A stretch of DNA of 64,000 bases from Diaminobutyricibacter sp. McL0608. GTDB lineage: Bacteria; Actinomycetota; Actinomycetes; Actinomycetales; Microbacteriaceae. How positions within the stretch are numbered: the stretch's first letter is position 1; the number at the start of each line of letters is the position of its first letter. The stretch lies in assembly GCF_039613825.1 (NCBI RefSeq), contig NZ_CP154826.1, positions 4,092,001 to 4,156,000 on the forward strand. Direction: 5' to 3'. Under the pieces are notes generated by a model, which saw only the letters and a list, made by a program, of their open reading frames with translations, was not told where the DNA came from and searched no databases. Of the stretch, positions 53,742-62,313 are shown in pieces. A program made the position numbers and the translations under genes.

Positions 53742-53799
53742 CGACATGACAGTAGATGTCGTGCGTGCCTGAGCCGGGACGACATCTACTGCCAAGTCG
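53742..53799. repeat. Palindromic intergenic element in the hemD-hemB gap
   Basis: CAGTAGATGTCGT (53750-53762) and ACGACATCTACTG (53779-53791) are perfect 13-bp arms with a 16-nt loop; CGAC and GTCG extend the stem past a 4-nt internal loop. It lies after hemD and could terminate or attenuate transcription. Confidence 0.7.
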
Positions 53800-53944
53800 T
53801 CGTTCCTCGGGGCTCGGCGCGGCTTGCAGCGCAGGTCAGTTGGCCCGGACTGCTGGTTTGAGGGCGCCGGGAGAGCATTGTGGGCCAAGTGAGCGCGCGG
53901 GTACAGGCTGGGAGCGCGCGCAGGATGCGGTGCCGCCGCCCGCG

Positions 53945-53956
53945 TAGGCTTGACCG
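53945..53956 (+). promoter_or_regulatory. Leaderless promoter of hemB
   Basis: TAGGCT (53945-53950), 6 nt, GTG. Confidence 0.6.
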
Positions 53957-54940
53957 GTGAGCGAATTCACGCATCCTGTCGTCCGTCCGCGCCGCCTGCG
54001 GCAGTCCCCGGCCATGCGCCGCCTGACTGCTGAGACCCGCATCCACCCCTCTGAGCTGATCCTCCCGCTCTTCGTGCGCGAAGGCACTCCGGAGCCGCTG
54101 CCGCTGCAGTCGATGCCCGGTGTGATGCAGCACAGCCTCGACTCGCTCCGGCGCGCGGCGGCCGAGGCAGCAGGGGCCGGCGTCGGCGGCGTGATGCTGT
54201 TCGGCGTACCGGTGACGCGTGACGCGATCGGGTCGGCGGCGACTGATCCCGACGGCATCCTGAACGTCGCAACCCGTGCCGTGGTCGCCGAAGTCGGCGA
54301 CGCACTGGTCGTCCAGACCGATCTCTGCCTCGACGAGTTCACCGATCACGGGCATTGTGGCGTCCTCGACTCTCGGGGCGCCGTCGACAACGACGCGACA
54401 CTCGAGCGGTATCGCGACATGGCGGTCGTGCAGGCTGAAGCCGGCTCTGTCGTGCTCGGTCTCAGCGGAATGATGGACGGCCAGGTGGCCGCCGTACGGG
54501 ATGCGCTCGACCAAGCCGGCCACATCGACACCGCCATCCTCGCTTACGCGGCGAAATACGCTTCGAGCTTCTACGGTCCGTTCCGCGAGGCCGTGGACTC
54601 CCAGCTGAAGGGCGACCGACGCAGCTACCAGCAAGACCCGGCGAACCGCCGTGAGGGTCTGCGCGAAGCCCGACTCGACCTCGAAGAGGGCGCCGACATC
54701 CTGATGGTGAAGCCTGCGATGAGCTATCTCGACGTGCTCTCCGATGTCGCGGCCTTCAGCGATGTGCCGGTCTGGGCCTATCAGGTCTCCGGCGAGTATT
54801 CGATGATCGAGGCGGCCGCCGCGAACGGCTGGATCGACCGGCGACGCGCGATCGAGGAGTCGATCACCGGCATCCGGCGAGCGGGAGCGGATGCGGTGCT
54901 CACCTACTGGGCGACGGAGGCGTCACGGTGGCTGCGATGA
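53957..54940 (+). CDS. hemB: Porphobilinogen synthase
   Basis: 327 aa. Condenses two 5-aminolevulinates to porphobilinogen. The Schiff-base lysines are Lys200 in [13 protein letters not shown] and Lys252 in [10 protein letters not shown]. The metal segment is [14 protein letters not shown], with Cys, Asp and Cys in place of three cysteines, an intermediate between Zn and Mg forms. The stretch normally APSDMMDGR reads LSGMMDGQ. The GTG start is leaderless. Overlaps hemL by 4 nt. Confidence 0.95.
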   Translation: MSEFTHPVVRPRRLRQSPAMRRLTAETRIHPSELILPLFVREGTPEPLPLQSMPGVMQHSLDSLRRAAAEAAGAGVGGVMLFGVPVTRDAIGSAATDPDGILNVATRAVVAEVGDALVVQTDLCLDEFTDHGHCGVLDSRGAVDNDATLERYRDMAVVQAEAGSVVLGLSGMMDGQVAAVRDALDQAGHIDTAILAYAAKYASSFYGPFREAVDSQLKGDRRSYQQDPANRREGLREARLDLEEGADILMVKPAMSYLDVLSDVAAFSDVPVWAYQVSGEYSMIEAAAANGWIDRRRAIEESITGIRRAGADAVLTYWATEASRWLR

Positions 54941-56322
54941 GCGCGGGCATTCCGGATGCGGCGGCGGGCGGCGCGGGCACGGCGGCCGACGGTGAAGCAC
55001 TGGCCGACGGGGCGGCGCTCGGCGACGTGAACCTCGTCGAGTTCGAGCGGGCGCGGAAGGTCATCCCCGGGGGCGTGAACTCTCCGGTGCGTGCCTTCCG
55101 TTCCGTCGGTGGCACGCCGCGGTTCATGGTGTCGGCGAGTGGCCCGTACATCACCGATGTGGACGGCCGCGAATATGTGGACCTCGTCGCGTCGTGGGGT
55201 CCTGCGATTCTCGGGCACGCCCATCCATCGGTCGTCTCGGCTGTTCAGGAGGCCGCAGCGCGCGGGCTGTCGTTCGGCGCATCCACGCCGGCCGAGACCG
55301 CGCTCGCCGAGGCTGTGCGGTTGCGCGTCCCGATCGTGGACAAGCTGCGGCTCGTGTCGACCGGCACCGAGGCGACGATGACGGCGATCCGTCTCGCCCG
55401 CGGATTCACCGGGCGCCCACTGCTGATCAAGTTCGCCGGGCATTACCACGGGCACTCCGACGGGCTGCTCGCAGAAGCAGGTTCGGGCCTCGCAACGCTC
55501 GCCATGCCCGGTTCGGCCGGCGTCACTGAGGCGACGGCAGCGCAGACCCTCGTGCTCCCGTACAACGATCTGCCCGCGGTACGGGCAGCTTTCGAACAGC
55601 ACGGACCCGACATCGCCGCGGTGATCACCGAGGCGGCCGCAGCGAACATGGGCGTCGTTCCACCCGATCCGGGCTTCAACGCCGCCCTCGTCGACCTCGC
55701 CCATGAGTTCGGCGCACTGGTCATCCTCGATGAGGTGCTCACAGGCTTCCGCGTGGGGCCGGCAGGCTTCTGGGGACTCGACCGCTCGTACACGCCCGAC
55801 CTCCTCACCTTCGGCAAGGTCATCGGTGGCGGGATGCCGCTGGCAGCACTCGGTGGACGCGCCGAGATCATGGACTACCTCGCGCCCAACGGCCCGGTCT
55901 ACCAGGCGGGAACACTGTCGGGCAATCCGGTCGCAGTCGCGGCAGGCCTCGCAACGCTCGCTGCCGCCGACGACACCGTGTATGCACGGCTCGACGCGAC
56001 GGCCGCGATCATCTCGAATGCGGTATCGGATGCTCTGACCAGCGCCGGCGTGGCCCATCGCGTGCAGCGGGCGGGAAACCTGTTCAGCTTCGTGTTCGGC
56101 TCGTTCGAGACAGCACCCCGGACCTACGCCGAGGTCCAGCAGCAGGAGGCGTGGCGGTACCGCCCCTTCTTCCACGCGATGCTCGACGCGGGGGTCTCAC
56201 TGCCCCCGAGCGTGTTCGAGGCCTGGTTCGTCACGGCCGCGCACGACGATGCCGCCATCGCGCGCATCCTCTCCGCGTTGCCCGCAGCCGCCGCAGCAGC
56301 CGCCGCCGCACGCCCCGAGTAG
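54937..56322 (+). CDS. hemL: Glutamate-1-semialdehyde 2,1-aminomutase
   Basis: 461-aa PLP enzyme that makes 5-aminolevulinate from glutamate semialdehyde. [20 protein letters not shown] near residue 36, [18 protein letters not shown] near residue 137, [14 protein letters not shown] and the PLP lysine Lys294 in [18 protein letters not shown] are visible. ATG 54937 overlaps the hemB stop by 4 nt. Residues 1-25 and the Ala-rich last 15 residues are flexible. It completes the pathway together with hemA. Confidence 0.96.
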   Translation: MSAGIPDAAAGGAGTAADGEALADGAALGDVNLVEFERARKVIPGGVNSPVRAFRSVGGTPRFMVSASGPYITDVDGREYVDLVASWGPAILGHAHPSVVSAVQEAAARGLSFGASTPAETALAEAVRLRVPIVDKLRLVSTGTEATMTAIRLARGFTGRPLLIKFAGHYHGHSDGLLAEAGSGLATLAMPGSAGVTEATAAQTLVLPYNDLPAVRAAFEQHGPDIAAVITEAAAANMGVVPPDPGFNAALVDLAHEFGALVILDEVLTGFRVGPAGFWGLDRSYTPDLLTFGKVIGGGMPLAALGGRAEIMDYLAPNGPVYQAGTLSGNPVAVAAGLATLAAADDTVYARLDATAAIISNAVSDALTSAGVAHRVQRAGNLFSFVFGSFETAPRTYAEVQQQEAWRYRPFFHAMLDAGVSLPPSVFEAWFVTAAHDDAAIARILSALPAAAAAAAAARPE

Positions 56323-56352
56323 CGGCGAAAACGACTAAGCGGTCGCGGAGAA

Positions 56353-56607
56353 CTACAGGTCGGGGTCGGCGGATGCGCGCTCGACAGTCTCGACGAACGT
56401 GTACGTGGCCTCGTGCGGCCAGCCGTCAGCATCCACCAGGGCGTACACGTCGAAGGCGAGTTGTCCGCCCCCGCCGGCAGCCCGGCGGAGTGTGCGCGGG
56501 GGAGTGTCGCTCGTTCCGCGCACGACCACGGTCTGAGGCGTGGCGTCGCGCCGGAGCAGCCGCGCCGAGAACGTGATGTGCCGTGCCACAGGTGTCCTTT
56601 CGTCCAT
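56353..56607 (-). CDS. Hypothetical small protein
   Basis: 84 aa, not recognised. The sequence is hydrophilic with one strand-rich region (AFDVYALVDADGWPHEATYTFVE, read in parts), no membrane segment and no signal. It reads as a genuine short protein by its charged, balanced composition, but I see no domain. It converges with hemL, 30 bp away. Confidence 0.55.
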   Translation of the reverse strand: MDERTPVARHITFSARLLRRDATPQTVVVRGTSDTPPRTLRRAAGGGGQLAFDVYALVDADGWPHEATYTFVETVERASADPDL

Positions 56608-56651
56608 CCCATTCTGTCGTGCCTGCCGGTGAGGCCCGCACCCACGCAGAA

Positions 56652-56690
56652 AGGCCGGGCGTACAGGAACAGTCCGTGTACGCCCGGCCT
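56652..56690 (-). terminator. Hairpin ending the sugar ABC operon
   Basis: Perfect 14-bp stem: AGGCCGGGCGTACA at 56652-56665 pairs with 56677-56690; 11-nt loop. Read on the minus strand it follows the permease and ends in TTTC. Confidence 0.75.
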
Positions 56691-56721
56691 CAGGTGTGCG
56701 CGAGCAGCGCGAGTCCGCTCG

Positions 56722-58002
56722 CTATCGTATGATCGCTCCGCCCGCGCGTCGGCGCGACAGCGCGTCCACCGTGGCGGCGAGGATCAGCACGCCACCGGTA
56801 ACGAGGAAGTTCACGCCGCCGGGGAGGTTCAGCAGACCGAGGCCGTTGGTGATGACCGCGATCACGAGGGCACCGATGGCGGCGTGGATGAGGCGGCCGC
56901 GTCCACCGAAGAGGCTGACGCCACCGACGACCGCAGCAGCGACGCCGCTCAGGACGATGTCGCGTCCGAAGGCCGCATCCACCGACCCGACCTTGCTCGC
57001 ACTGAACAGGCCGGAGACGACGGCGAGCGTCGAACACACGACGAACGCCGCCCACTTGATGCCGACGACCTTGATACCGGCACGGCGTGCGGCCTCAGGG
57101 TTGCCGCCGACCGCGTACAGGTACCGGCCGAACCGCGTGCGGTCGAGGATGAACGTTCCGATCCAGAGGATCGCGAGCACGATCGGCACCACGATCGGCA
57201 CGCCGGACACCGCAAGGAAGCCGGTTCCGCGGTTCTGGTTGAGCAGCGCGATGACCAATCCGCCGATGACGGCGATGACGCCCAGCCGGATCCAGAGCAG
57301 GGCGATCGTGCGGCTCGGGACGCCTGCACGTGCGCGCCGGCGACGGTCGATGAAAGCTTGCGCCGCCGTGATGATCAGGATGACCACGAGCATGACCCAG
57401 CCGGCCCACGGCGGCATGTTGCTGTTCTGGATCGCCAGGATCTCCGGCTGCTGGATGCGGTACAGTCCGCCGTCGCCGATGATGATCAGCTGGAGACCCT
57501 GGAGTCCGAGGAACAGACCCAAGGTGACCACGAACGATGGAACCCCGACTTTCGCGACGAAGAATCCGATGAACAGACCGATCACGACACCGGAGAGCAG
57601 CGCCACGATGAGTGCGAGGATCCAGTTCATGTTCAGTCCGCCCGGATCGGACAGGACCACGAAGAGCGACATCGCGACGCCGGAGGTCACACCCGCCGAC
57701 AGGTCGATCTCGCCGAGGAGGATGACGAACACGAGGGCCATCGCCAGCATGACGAGGGTGGCTGCCTGGGTGAGCAGGTTCGCGAAGTTGCGCTCCGTGA
57801 GGAAGTAGGGGCTGAGGGCGGCGAACAGGATGCTGAGCACCACGAATCCGGCGATCGCCGGCAGCGCCCCCATGTCGCCATTGCGCACGCGCTGGAGATA
57901 CGCCACCGCCTGGTCGCGGACGGTTCCGTCCTGCCCGCTGCCGATGAGGTCCGGGGTGACCGTCTCGGGTGCGGGGATCTCGGATTTCTCGGTGACGCTC
58001 AT
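56722..58002 (-). CDS. Sugar ABC transporter permease (XylH/RbsC-like)
   Basis: 426-aa membrane permease of the monosaccharide (CUT2) importer class. It has 10 or more helices; VMLAMALVFVILLGEIDLSAGVTSG, PSFVVTLGLFLGLQGL and TRFGRYLYAVGGNPEAARRAGI (a coupling-helix EAA-like loop) are the family marks (read in parts). The ATPase gene overlaps by 4 nt. Substrate probably xylose, ribose or a similar pentose or hexose, not determined. Confidence 0.9.
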   Translation of the reverse strand: MSVTEKSEIPAPETVTPDLIGSGQDGTVRDQAVAYLQRVRNGDMGALPAIAGFVVLSILFAALSPYFLTERNFANLLTQAATLVMLAMALVFVILLGEIDLSAGVTSGVAMSLFVVLSDPGGLNMNWILALIVALLSGVVIGLFIGFFVAKVGVPSFVVTLGLFLGLQGLQLIIIGDGGLYRIQQPEILAIQNSNMPPWAGWVMLVVILIITAAQAFIDRRRRARAGVPSRTIALLWIRLGVIAVIGGLVIALLNQNRGTGFLAVSGVPIVVPIVLAILWIGTFILDRTRFGRYLYAVGGNPEAARRAGIKVVGIKWAAFVVCSTLAVVSGLFSASKVGSVDAAFGRDIVLSGVAAAVVGGVSLFGGRGRLIHAAIGALVIAVITNGLGLLNLPGGVNFLVTGGVLILAATVDALSRRRAGGAIIR

Positions 58003-58751
58003 GCTGTCGCTCCTGTGTAGGTCTTGCTTCCAGTGATGTAGCCGACGACATCGTCGCTGTTCGTCTGGGAGGTCTCCACCTCGGCGACCATCTGGCCGAG
58101 GTAGAGCACGCTGATGAAGTCGGCGACCTGGAAGACGTCGACGAGGTTGTGGCTGATCATGAGCACCCCTACGCCGCGTTCCGCGAGCCGCTTCACCAGG
58201 GAGAGCACCTGTTCGGTCTGGGCGACGCCGAGCGCCGCGGTCGGCTCGTCGAGAATGACGACCTTGGCCGACTTCAGCACCGAGCGGGCGATCGCGACGG
58301 TCTGGCGTTGCCCGCCGGAGAGGGAGGCGACTTTCTGGCGCACCGATTTCACTGTTCGGACGGACAGCGACCGGAGGGTTTCCGCCGCTTCGCGCTCCAT
58401 CTTGCCCTCGTCGAACGTGCCGAGTTCGGTCTCCTCGCGGCCGAGGAACATGTTCTGCACGATGTCGAGGTTGTCGCAGAGCGCGAGGTCCTGGTAGACG
58501 ACCTCGATGCCGAGGTGCGACGCCTCGCGCGGGTTGTGGAGGGCGACGACCTCGCCTTCGAACTTCACTACTCCTTCGTCATAGGGTTGCACGCCGGCCA
58601 GGCCCTTGATCAGGGTCGACTTGCCGGCGCCATTGTCCCCGACGAGTGCGGTGATCTTGCCCGGGTAGACCTTCAGCGACACGCCTTTGAGGACGCTCAC
58701 CGGGCCAAAGCTTTTCTTGACGTCAGTCATTTCGATGATTGGCGAGTCCAT
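57999..58751 (-). CDS. Sugar ABC transporter ATP-binding protein, single-domain
   Basis: 250 aa with one nucleotide-binding domain: Walker A ALVGDNGAGKSTL near residue 36, LSGGQRQ signature and VVILDEPTAALG Walker B. CUT2 importers often have a double-length ATPase (RbsA/XylG); here one domain is present, as in FrcA/ThuG-like systems, so it must dimerise. The gene is followed by the overlapping permease gene. It begins 164 bp after the binding-protein gene, past a hairpin. Confidence 0.9.
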   Translation of the reverse strand: MDSPIIEMTDVKKSFGPVSVLKGVSLKVYPGKITALVGDNGAGKSTLIKGLAGVQPYDEGVVKFEGEVVALHNPREASHLGIEVVYQDLALCDNLDIVQNMFLGREETELGTFDEGKMEREAAETLRSLSVRTVKSVRQKVASLSGGQRQTVAIARSVLKSAKVVILDEPTAALGVAQTEQVLSLVKRLAERGVGVLMISHNLVDVFQVADFISVLYLGQMVAEVETSQTNSDDVVGYITGSKTYTGATA

Positions 58752-58830
58752 TTGCGTTCCTTTGTTCGGGGCGACTGTGTCCCAATTGCCTGCTCAACGA
58801 AGAGTCTGCCACCGCTGCCGAAGGAAGAAA

Positions 58831-58867
58831 GCTCCGCGCCGGGTTCATTCTGAACCTGACGCGGAGC
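58831..58867 (-). terminator. Intercistronic hairpin between binding-protein and ATPase genes
   Basis: GCTCCGCG (58831-58838) and CGCGGAGC (58860-58867) enclose GGTTCA/TGAACC (58842-58847, 58851-58856). Likely attenuates or stabilises, giving excess binding protein. Confidence 0.55.
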
Positions 58868-58914
58868 CTTCAGTGGGATCGACAGTCCGCTAGCGGGCTC
58901 TCATTTCCTTATTG

Positions 58915-59997
58915 CTATTTGACGCCGTACTTCGTGCAGGCTGCTGCGACCTCTGCGGTGCAGATGTCCGATGCCTTCGCGTCGCCCGCGGTGACGACCT
59001 GCTCCACCTTGTCAGGGGTGATGTTGATCGGCGTGACAGCGATGAACGGCTTGCCGTACAGCTGCTGCGACGTAGCCGGCTTGTTGCCCTTGAGGAGCTG
59101 GATGGCGAGCTTGGAAGCCGCGTCGGCCTCGAGCTTGAACGGCTTGTACACCGTCGCGGCCTGCTTTCCGAGCAGCACGTTCTGGAGACCGGCGGTCGAA
59201 GCGTCCTGTCCGGAGACGGGAACCTTCAGGCCGTTCTTGTCCAGAATCGTGATGACGCCGGCAGCGTTGGTGTCGTTGGCGACCCAGACTGCGTCGACCT
59301 TGCCGCCCAGGCTGGTGAGAGCCTGTTCGAAGTTGGTCGCCGACTTCTGGCCGTCCCAGACACCGGTCGGCTCTGCAGCCGGCTTGATCCCTGCGGCGCT
59401 CATGACAGCGACAGCGCCATCGTGGAACAGCTTGGCGTTGCCGTCAGTCGGGTCTCCGCCCATGTAGACGACCTTCGCCGTTGCAGGGTCCTTGTTCTCG
59501 GCCTTGAGGCCATCGACGATGGCCTGGCCCTCGAGGGCTCCGACCTTCGTGTTGTCGAACGAGACGTAGTAGTCGGCCAGCATCGACGGAGCGCTTGCGG
59601 TGCCGGTGGTGATCGGGCGGTCGTACGCGATGACCGGAATGCCCTGCTTCTGGGCCTTCTGGGTCACTGCGACGGCTGCGCCGTTGTAGTCGACGAGGAT
59701 CATGACACCGCAGCCCTTGGTGAGCTGCTGGTCCGCGATGGTCGCGTACTTGTTCGGGTCGCCCTGGGCGTTCTGGATGTCGGCGGTGAAGCCGGCGTCG
59801 GTGAACGCCTTGTCGAGGGCGGGGCGGTCACCGTTCTCCCAACGGGGCGAGGACGCCGAGTCGGGGAGGATGACACAAGCTCGGCTTGCTGTGGTCGAGG
59901 TGGAGCCTGATCCGCTTCCGTTGCCGGTGCAACCGCTCAACAGCAGTGCTGTTGCGGCAGCGGCCACCGTGATGGGGATCCATGAAGATTTCTTCAC
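58915..59997 (-). CDS. Sugar-binding lipoprotein of the ABC importer
   Basis: 360 aa. A lipoprotein signal (basic MKKSSW start, lipobox LLSGC near residue 24) precedes a periplasmic-binding-protein type I domain similar to xylose-binding XylF: GDPNKYATIADQQLTKGCGVMILVD, PVIAYDRPI, VVYMGGDPTDGNAKLFHDGA and NDTNAAGVITILD (read in parts). It is tethered outside and delivers the sugar to the permease. GTG 59997 follows AGAAAGGGAACGAC. It is the first gene of the importer operon. Confidence 0.9.
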   Translation of the reverse strand: MKKSSWIPITVAAAATALLLSGCTGNGSGSGSTSTTASRACVILPDSASSPRWENGDRPALDKAFTDAGFTADIQNAQGDPNKYATIADQQLTKGCGVMILVDYNGAAVAVTQKAQKQGIPVIAYDRPITTGTASAPSMLADYYVSFDNTKVGALEGQAIVDGLKAENKDPATAKVVYMGGDPTDGNAKLFHDGAVAVMSAAGIKPAAEPTGVWDGQKSATNFEQALTSLGGKVDAVWVANDTNAAGVITILDKNGLKVPVSGQDASTAGLQNVLLGKQAATVYKPFKLEADAASKLAIQLLKGNKPATSQQLYGKPFIAVTPINITPDKVEQVVTAGDAKASDICTAEVAAACTKYGVK

Positions 59998-60169
59998 GTC
60001 GTTCCCTTTCTTCTTCTTCTCTGAAGGAGGACACTCCTCGATGGCCACGCTCGGCTGTGAGCGATGGCTTCTAAAGTTTGGGCCAAATTGGTGACATTGG
60101 CAACATACTTGCGCGTAACGGTTCGGTAACCCTGTCGGGCTGATGTTCGTGACCGGGCAGACTAGGACC

Positions 60170-60559
60170 ATGGCCGATTTGCATGTTCACCCTGACCGAC
60201 TGGAGATCCGCCTCACCACCGCTGAGAAAGCGCTTGCATTCCGGCGGGTCGACCTCGTGATCCCGCGGGACAGCATCCGGTCCGTGGCGATCACCGACGA
60301 CCCGTGGATCTGGATCAGAGGCGTGCGTTCTCCGGGTGCTGCCGTGCCGCTGACGCTCGCAGTCGGGACGTGGAAGTTCCACGGGGGCAAGGATTTCCTG
60401 CTGCTGAAGGGCAAGCAGCGCGCCGCCGTCGTGCTCGATCTCGAGGGCGAGGAGTACGCGCGTGTCATCGTGTCCACGCCGCACGCCGCGAAACTGATCG
60501 AAGCGCTCCGGGTCGTCGACGACGCGAGCCGCCAGCCCGGCGGCGAACGCATCGAATAG
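60170..60559 (+). CDS. Hypothetical protein (PH-domain-like fold)
   Basis: 129 aa, not firmly recognised. Strand-rich sequence (LEIRLTTAEKALAFRR, VDLVIPRDSIRSVAITDDP, KDFLLLKGKQRAAVVLDLEGEEYARVIVST; read in parts) suggests a bacterial PH-like domain. No signal peptide or membrane segment. CAGACT lies 6 nt before the ATG, which would make a leaderless transcript. Confidence 0.65.
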   Translation: MADLHVHPDRLEIRLTTAEKALAFRRVDLVIPRDSIRSVAITDDPWIWIRGVRSPGAAVPLTLAVGTWKFHGGKDFLLLKGKQRAAVVLDLEGEEYARVIVSTPHAAKLIEALRVVDDASRQPGGERIE

Positions 60560-60572
60560 CGCTACGCGACCC

Positions 60573-60953
60573 TCACGCCAGCATCAAGAACACAAGCCCT
60601 GCGAGCGGCAGCACGCCCTGGATGAGCGCGGCGCGCACGTAGGTGCGTCCGGTGGTCAGTAGCACGACGGCGGCGAGCACCATGCAGGTCGCGCTGAAGA
60701 ACACGAGTCCGAAGCCGACGTCGCGCAGCGTCGTCCAGTAGAGGACGAGGCCGACCGCGGCGCCCCCGGCGAGGAACAGGTTGTAGAAGCCCTGGTTGTA
60801 CGCCATCGGACGGACCACATCCGCATCGCGCTGCGACGCGACGCCGAACCTGCGCCACACCTTCGGCGACGACCAGGTCACGCTCTCCATCCCGAAGATC
60901 CCGAGGTGGACGACCGCTGCGGCCGCGATCAGGATCGATCCGATGATGGCCAT
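60573..60953 (-). CDS. DUF1304 membrane protein, copy 1
   Basis: 126-aa, four-helix membrane protein of the DUF1304 family. MESVTWSSPKVWRRFGV near residue 22 and VVRPMAYNQGFYNLFLAGGA near residue 46 are family marks. It pairs with the paralogue at 62314-62694, of equal length, on the other side of the FAD monooxygenase. Leaderless: TATGCT lies 6 nt before the ATG. Confidence 0.87.
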   Translation of the reverse strand: MAIIGSILIAAAAVVHLGIFGMESVTWSSPKVWRRFGVASQRDADVVRPMAYNQGFYNLFLAGGAAVGLVLYWTTLRDVGFGLVFFSATCMVLAAVVLLTTGRTYVRAALIQGVLPLAGLVFLMLA

Positions 60954-60965
60954 GGTGTGAGCATA
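60954..60965 (-). promoter_or_regulatory. Leaderless promoter of DUF1304 copy 1
   Basis: TATGCT (60965-60960, minus strand), 6 nt, ATG. Confidence 0.5.
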
Positions 60966-60976
60966 CGCTCGGCGGT

Positions 60977-60988
60977 TAGGCTTCCCCG
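60977..60988 (+). promoter_or_regulatory. Promoter directing a leaderless uORF
   Basis: TAGGCT (60977-60982), 6 nt, then the ATG at 60989, which opens a 6-codon uORF and not the monooxygenase frame. Confidence 0.5.
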
Positions 60989-61009
60989 ATGAGGCGGAGG
61001 TCACGATGA
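60989..61009 (+). CDS. Leaderless 6-codon upstream ORF
   Basis: ATG AGG CGG AGG TCA CGA TGA codes MRRRSR. Its TGA overlaps the monooxygenase ATG (61006) by 4 nt, and its AGG CGG AGG codons supply that gene's ribosome-binding site. See finding. Confidence 0.4.
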   Translation: MRRRSR

Positions 61010-62226
61010 AACTGATCGAAACCGACTGCGTCATCGCCGGCGGCGGCCCGGCCGGTGTGATGCTCGGGCTGATCCTCGCACGCAACGGCATCGATGTCGT
61101 CGTGCTCGAGAAGCACGGTGACTTCTTCCGCGACTTCCGCGGCGACACCATCCACCCGTCAACGATCGGCCTGCTGGGCGAGCTCGGCCTCCGCGACGGT
61201 TTCCTGCAGTTGCCGCACAATCGCATCCGCACCCTGGACGCCGTCATCGACGGCAACCGACTGCATCCCATCGATTTCGGGCGTCTCCGGCCGCCCGACG
61301 ACTTTCTCGTGCTGGCGCCGCAGTGGGATTTCCTGAACTTCCTCGCGAAGGAGGGGGAGCGCTATGAGCGCTTCCACCTGCTGATGAACACGGGGGCGAC
61401 GGATGTGATCGTCGAGGGCGGCGCGGTCCGCGGGATCATCGCATCCGATGCAGACGACGAACTGGAGATCCGGGGCACGCTGACGGTCGCCGCGGACGGC
61501 CGCGATTCGGCCGTGCGGGCGGCCGCCGGGTTGCGGCCGACAGAATTCGGTGTCCCGATCGACGTGCTCTGGTTCCGTCTGCCGAAACCGGATGCAGTCC
61601 CGCCGACCACGCTCGCCTACCTGGACGAGACCGGAATGGTGCTCACGATCGACCGCGGCGACTACTACCAGAGCGGGATGGTGATCCGGAAAGGCGACTT
61701 CGCCGAGCTTCAGGCGGCCGGACTCGAGGCGTTCGGCAAGGCGGTCGCCCACCCTGCGCCGTTCCTCGCGCCGGTCGTCGGCTCGATCACGTCATGGGAC
61801 CAGGTGAAGCTGCTCTCGGTGCAGGTCAACCGTCTGGAGACGTGGCACCGGCCGGGCCTTCTCTGCATCGGCGACGCGGCCCACGCGATGTCGCCGGTCT
61901 TCGGCGTGGGAGTGAACTACGCGATCCAGGATGCGGTGGCCACGGCGAACCTCCTGGCGGCCGGGCTGCGCGCGGGGGCGGTTCCGGATGCGGCGCTCGC
62001 CGCGGTGCAGGATCGCCGGCTGCCCCCGGTGAGGCGGATGCAGAGCATCCAGTTGCGCGTGCACCGGGTGGTCGCGCAGTCGGGCGGTCGCGCCATCCTC
62101 CCGAACCCGATGCCGGCGCCTTTGCGCTGGTTGCTGCGCCTGGCGATGCCGCTCGTGCAGCTGTTCACCGCGCGGATGATCGGGCGCGGCTTCCGCCCGG
62201 AGCACCTCGACCCGTCCCTCCGCTGA
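61006..62226 (+). CDS. FAD-dependent monooxygenase (PHBH-fold)
   Basis: 406 aa. The FAD Rossmann motif CVIAGGGPAGVMLGLILARNG is at residues 8-28; DFFRDFRGDTIHPST near residue 45 and RPGLLCIGDAAHAMSPVFGVGVNYAIQDA near residue 283 (read in parts) are the other family motifs. It resembles the aromatic hydroxylases and related flavoprotein monooxygenases. The substrate is unknown. The gene lies between two DUF1304 genes and has an upstream uORF; it ends before a palindromic element. Confidence 0.88.
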   Translation: MKLIETDCVIAGGGPAGVMLGLILARNGIDVVVLEKHGDFFRDFRGDTIHPSTIGLLGELGLRDGFLQLPHNRIRTLDAVIDGNRLHPIDFGRLRPPDDFLVLAPQWDFLNFLAKEGERYERFHLLMNTGATDVIVEGGAVRGIIASDADDELEIRGTLTVAADGRDSAVRAAAGLRPTEFGVPIDVLWFRLPKPDAVPPTTLAYLDETGMVLTIDRGDYYQSGMVIRKGDFAELQAAGLEAFGKAVAHPAPFLAPVVGSITSWDQVKLLSVQVNRLETWHRPGLLCIGDAAHAMSPVFGVGVNYAIQDAVATANLLAAGLRAGAVPDAALAAVQDRRLPPVRRMQSIQLRVHRVVAQSGGRAILPNPMPAPLRWLLRLAMPLVQLFTARMIGRGFRPEHLDPSLR

Positions 62227-62252
62227 TTCGCGTCGCGGAGCGGCATGCCCGG

Positions 62253-62309
62253 CGAGCACAGGAAAAAGCAGGCCTTGCCGCCCTGATAGCGTGCTTTTTC
62301 CTGTGCTCG
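62253..62309. repeat. AGCACAGGAAAA palindromic element, copy 1
   Basis: Perfect 18-bp arms: CGAGCACAGGAAAAAGCA (62253-62270) pairs with 62292-62309; loop of 21 nt. It lies between convergent genes. Sister copy at 62714. Confidence 0.8.
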
Positions 62310-62313
62310 GCGG

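Larger units (their letters stand above)
53625..53956. other. 332-bp hemD-hemB gap: tandem repeat, palindrome, hemB promoter
   Basis: No credible gene. It holds a 21-bp unit repeated at 53673-53693 and 53700-53720 (CCCGCGCATCCCGCCGTCGCC, 27-bp spacing), a large palindrome at 53742-53799, and the hemB leaderless promoter. Confidence 0.7.

Noticed and set aside
53664-53861. 65-codon plus-strand frame with repeated PAHPAVA
   Set aside because: It is created by the tandem 21-bp repeat and palindrome, with no ribosome-binding site or domain; treated as intergenic.
60989-61006. ATG 60989 as the true start of the FAD monooxygenase
   Set aside because: It is out of frame with the conserved N-terminal FAD motif; it opens a 6-codon uORF instead.
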